DNA of 64,000 nucleotides, from positions 62,919,660 to 62,983,659 of the forward strand of contig NC_051079.1 of the NCBI RefSeq assembly GCF_004664715.2, in the 5' to 3' direction. The notes below the pieces were generated by a model. That model had not been told where the DNA came from. It saw only the letters and a program-made list of their open reading frames with translations, and searched no databases. Positions within the stretch are counted from its first letter, which is position 1. The number at the start of each line of letters is the position of its first letter. The stretch comes from Peromyscus leucopus (lineage: Eukaryota > Chordata > Mammalia > Rodentia > Cricetidae). Position numbers and translations under genes: made by a program. Of the stretch, positions 61,837 through 64,000 are shown piece after piece.

Positions 61837-62174
61837 TCCTTTTTTTTTTTTTCTTAACAATTTATTTAACTTTATTTTATGTGCATTGGTGTGAAGATGT
61901 CTGGTCCCCTGGAACTGGACTTACAGACAACTGTGAGCTGCCATGTGAGTGCTGGGAATTGAACCCCGGGCCCTCTTGAAGAGCAGTCAGTGCTCATAAC
62001 TGCTGAGTCATCTCTCCGGCCCTACCCCCCACACTTTAACTTTGTTTTCATTTATTCTCTGTCTTGCAAGTCATGCCTCCCGATCCCACCCACCTAAAAT
62101 AAATAAATAAATAAATAGTTAAATAAATAAATAAATAGTTAAATAAATGAAATTTAAGAGCAAAAAAGGGAAAA
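61837..62174 (-). mobile_element. Composite insertion: B3 plus 150 bp of other DNA
   Basis: Contains a reversed B3 (61843-62022: T-rich tail, 'gccatgtgagtgctgggaat', 'gagtcatctctccggccc') followed by 'ctctgtcttgcaagtcatgc' and an (AAAT)n-rich stretch ending 'aaaaaagggaaaa'. A perfect 16-bp TSD, ggtgactcacatttct, flanks the whole unit (61821-61836 and 62175-62190). Confidence 0.8.
62096..62152. repeat. (AAAT)n with a tandem higher-order unit
   Basis: taaataaataaataaatagt-type blocks repeated two to three times. Confidence 0.9.
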
Positions 62175-62282
62175 GGTGACTCACATTTCTAATCTTAGCA
62201 CTTGGGAGACAGCCTGGAGTAAATGTGAGTTCTAGGACAGCCTGGGATGTAGAGTAAGACCCTGCCTCAAAACGAGCCAAAA

Positions 62283-62375
62283 GGGGTTGGGGATTTAGCT
62301 CAGGGGTAGAGCGTTTGCCTAGCAAGGCCCTGGGTTCGTCCTCAGCTCCAAAAAAAAAAAAAAAAAAAAAAAAAG
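62283..62375 (+). mobile_element. ID SINE with small deletions
   Basis: 'ggggttggggatttagctca', 'gcgtttgcctagcaaggccc' (lacking the usual gcgca), 'tgggttcgtcctcagctcc' (B-box one base short), then A26 and a (GAAA)n tail to 62415. Confidence 0.93.
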
Positions 62376-62554
62376 AAAGAAAGAAAGAAAAGAAAAAAAA
62401 GAAAAAGAAAAACAAACCAAAAATGGGAGGAAACAGCCATACAAATAAACAAACAACAAAACTGGAAACTAACCTCTCCTCTGTAAGATGTTTCTGTCAG
62501 GTAGCTGGTCATAGTGATGATACACCGACTAATAGAGAAGAATTTTCACATGTT

Positions 62555-62757
62555 AATTCATTTATGTGTATTGATATTTATCTGCTCATAAGTCTGTGCA
62601 CCTCATTCATGTCTGGCATCCACAGAGGCAAGAAGAGGGCTTCAGATTCCCTGGAACCAGAGTTACAAATGGTTGGGAGCTGCCATATGGGTGTCCTGTC
62701 CTCTGGAAGTGGACACAGGACAGCCAGCGTTTCTAACTGCTAAGCCATCTCTCCAGT
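62555..62757 (-). mobile_element. B3 SINE
   Basis: 'tttatgtgtattgatattta', 'gcaagaagagggcttcagat', 'tgctaagccatctctccag'. Confidence 0.82.
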
Positions 62758-63002
62758 AACACTCACAGCCTCGCTCGATTCAATCATGGAGTTTCCTACA
62801 TTTGCACCAAAGTTTGCACAAGGACTCCACTCCTTCCTCGAGTGCACGTGAGTGCAGGACACACACAATGGACGATGAGGACTTTGGTCTTTTCGAGATG
62901 GAAAGGAGCTTGCCACTGGTGTGTGAAAGCCTCTGACACTCAATTCAAGCTGCAGAAGTCACTAGCCAGATTTTGGCTGCCCAGAGAACCTGTTCTTCAC
63001 TT

Positions 63003-63161
63003 TTGTTTTGTTTGGTTGTTTTTCAAGACAGGGTTTCTCTGTGTAGCCCTGGCTGTACTGGAACTCACTCTGTAGACCAGGCTGGCCTCCAACTCAAAGA
63101 GATCTGCCCGCTTCTGCCTCCCTAGTGCTAATATTAAAGGGGCGCATCATCAGCCTGACCC
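63003..63161 (-). mobile_element. B1 SINE
   Basis: 'ttcaagacagggtttctctg', 'agaccaggctggcctccaac', 'gcctccctagtgctaatatt'. Confidence 0.93.
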
Positions 63162-63207
63162 ACTCTTCACAGCATGATTCAATTTTTGTGCCATCAAAAA
63201 AGGCAAT

Positions 63208-63437
63208 CGAGGGCTGGCAAGTTGGCTCCTCAGAGGAAAGTGACGGCTGCTAAGCATGACAAGCAGAGTCGGTGCCCAGGACTTAGGTGACAGCAGGATA
63301 GAACCAACTGAGGCAGGTTGTCCTCTGACCTCCACATGCGTAAGTTGGCACATGTGCCCTAGCGTGCACATGCCCACACACATAGGCACACAACTAACTA
63401 AATAAATAAACAAGCAAGCAAATAAATAAATAAATGT
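63208..63437 (+). mobile_element. B2-superfamily SINE
   Basis: 'gagggctggcaagttggctc', 'caggttgtcctctgacctcc', tail of AAAT and AAGC units. Confidence 0.7.
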
Positions 63438-63486
63438 AGTTTTTAAAGATGATAAGGAAAAACGACAATCAAGATTTTATTTGCAG

Positions 63487-63628
63487 ATGGGATGATGGTG
63501 CACGCCTTTAATCCCAGCACTTGGGAGGCAGAGGCAGGCGGATCTCTGTGAGTTCGAGGACAGCCTGGTCTACAGAGCGAGTTCCAGGACAGCCAGGGCT
63601 ATAGAGAGAAACCCTGTCTCTAACAACG
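63487..63628 (+). mobile_element. B1 SINE with TSD
   Basis: 'tgggatgatggtgcacgcct..gagaaaccctgtctctaac' in blocks. TSD aagattttatttgcag (63471-63486) and aagattttatttacag (63629-63644), one difference. It has almost no poly(A) tail. Confidence 0.93.
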
Positions 63629-63644
63629 AAGATTTTATTTACAG

Positions 63645-64000
63645 CCAGCATCTGGCATTTGTGTTAAACCTTTCAAAGGGAATCACTTTCATGGGTCTCA
63701 CCGAGCCACAGGAGCCAGCCAGCAGGGTGTACTGTCATTCACATCCGGCTCAGAGAGGTGGTGCTCTCTGCTGGAGATTGTACAGCTACTCTGTGACCCT
63801 GAGATTCAAGCTGCTGTTTCCCGCCCACGTGTACCTCTGTGTTCCTCAAACTTGCACCCTGTGAGGGAGCATGCTATTTCTAGGCTGTATGCCCACTTGG
63901 CCTGACCAGGAATTTGCAGTCTTAGAGGTACAGGAGAACAGAAATTGTACCCACACAACACACTCCACTTAATAGTCACTCAATAGGACACTCAATAAAT
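63645..64000. other. Unique DNA, L2-like end
   Basis: 63955-64000 (gtcactcaataggacactca) resembles an L2 tail; otherwise nothing recognised. Confidence 0.4.

Larger units (their letters stand above)
61811..62275 (+). mobile_element. B1 SINE split by a 338-bp insertion
   Basis: Head 'aaggcatggtgactcacatt'; after the insertion 'ctaatcttagcacttgggag', 'gttctaggacagcctgggat', 'agtaagaccctgcctcaaaa'. Confidence 0.8.

Overview
The window is non-coding DNA from a rodent nuclear genome, most likely a cricetid (deer mouse, vole or hamster group). It is packed with B1, B2/B3, B4 and ID short interspersed elements in both orientations. Many young B1 copies share a 3' half reading 'ccaggaaaggcgcaaagc' followed by 'cgaaaaacc' before the poly(A), which I associate with cricetids rather than house mouse or rat. 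An LTR-like repeat near 58.6-59.2 kb also looks cricetid-type. Lineage below Rodentia is inference.

I found no protein-coding gene, rRNA, tRNA gene or CRISPR array. Long reading frames are read-through of SINEs, microsatellites or low-complexity DNA. The only strong gene-control signal is a dense CpG island at 51.34-52.2 kb (about 85 CpG in 51361-51840 by hand count), flanked by three TGAGTCA sites. It probably marks the promoter or first exon of a gene whose body lies mostly outside the window or whose exons I cannot recognise.

Layout. 0-3.4 kb: nested B1/B3 copies, a 57-bp minisatellite and an old L1 fragment. 3.4-9.7 kb: mostly unique DNA with an MLT1-like LTR split by a B3. 9.7-13.1 kb: SINE-dense, with a 1.06-kb 5'-truncated L1 inserted into a B3. 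13.1-17.1 kb: unique DNA, MIRs, a 314-nt pure purine run and a GC-rich island-like block. 17.1-28.1 kb: SINE clusters, a solo LTR inside a MaLR LTR, an Lx-type L1 and a site hit by two SINEs in turn. 28.1-44.9 kb: longer unique stretches with microsatellites and a few B1s. 44.9-50.7 kb: a very dense cluster of young B1s, some in inverted pairs, plus a URR1 DNA transposon. 50.7-53.9 kb: unique, promoter-like DNA. 53.9-64 kb: old L1 fragments heavily invaded by SINEs.

The main interest is insertion history: at least a dozen insertions can be dated relative to their hosts by target-site duplications (TSDs). I see no evidence for an undescribed biological system. All family names come from recognition by eye, without an alignment or search.
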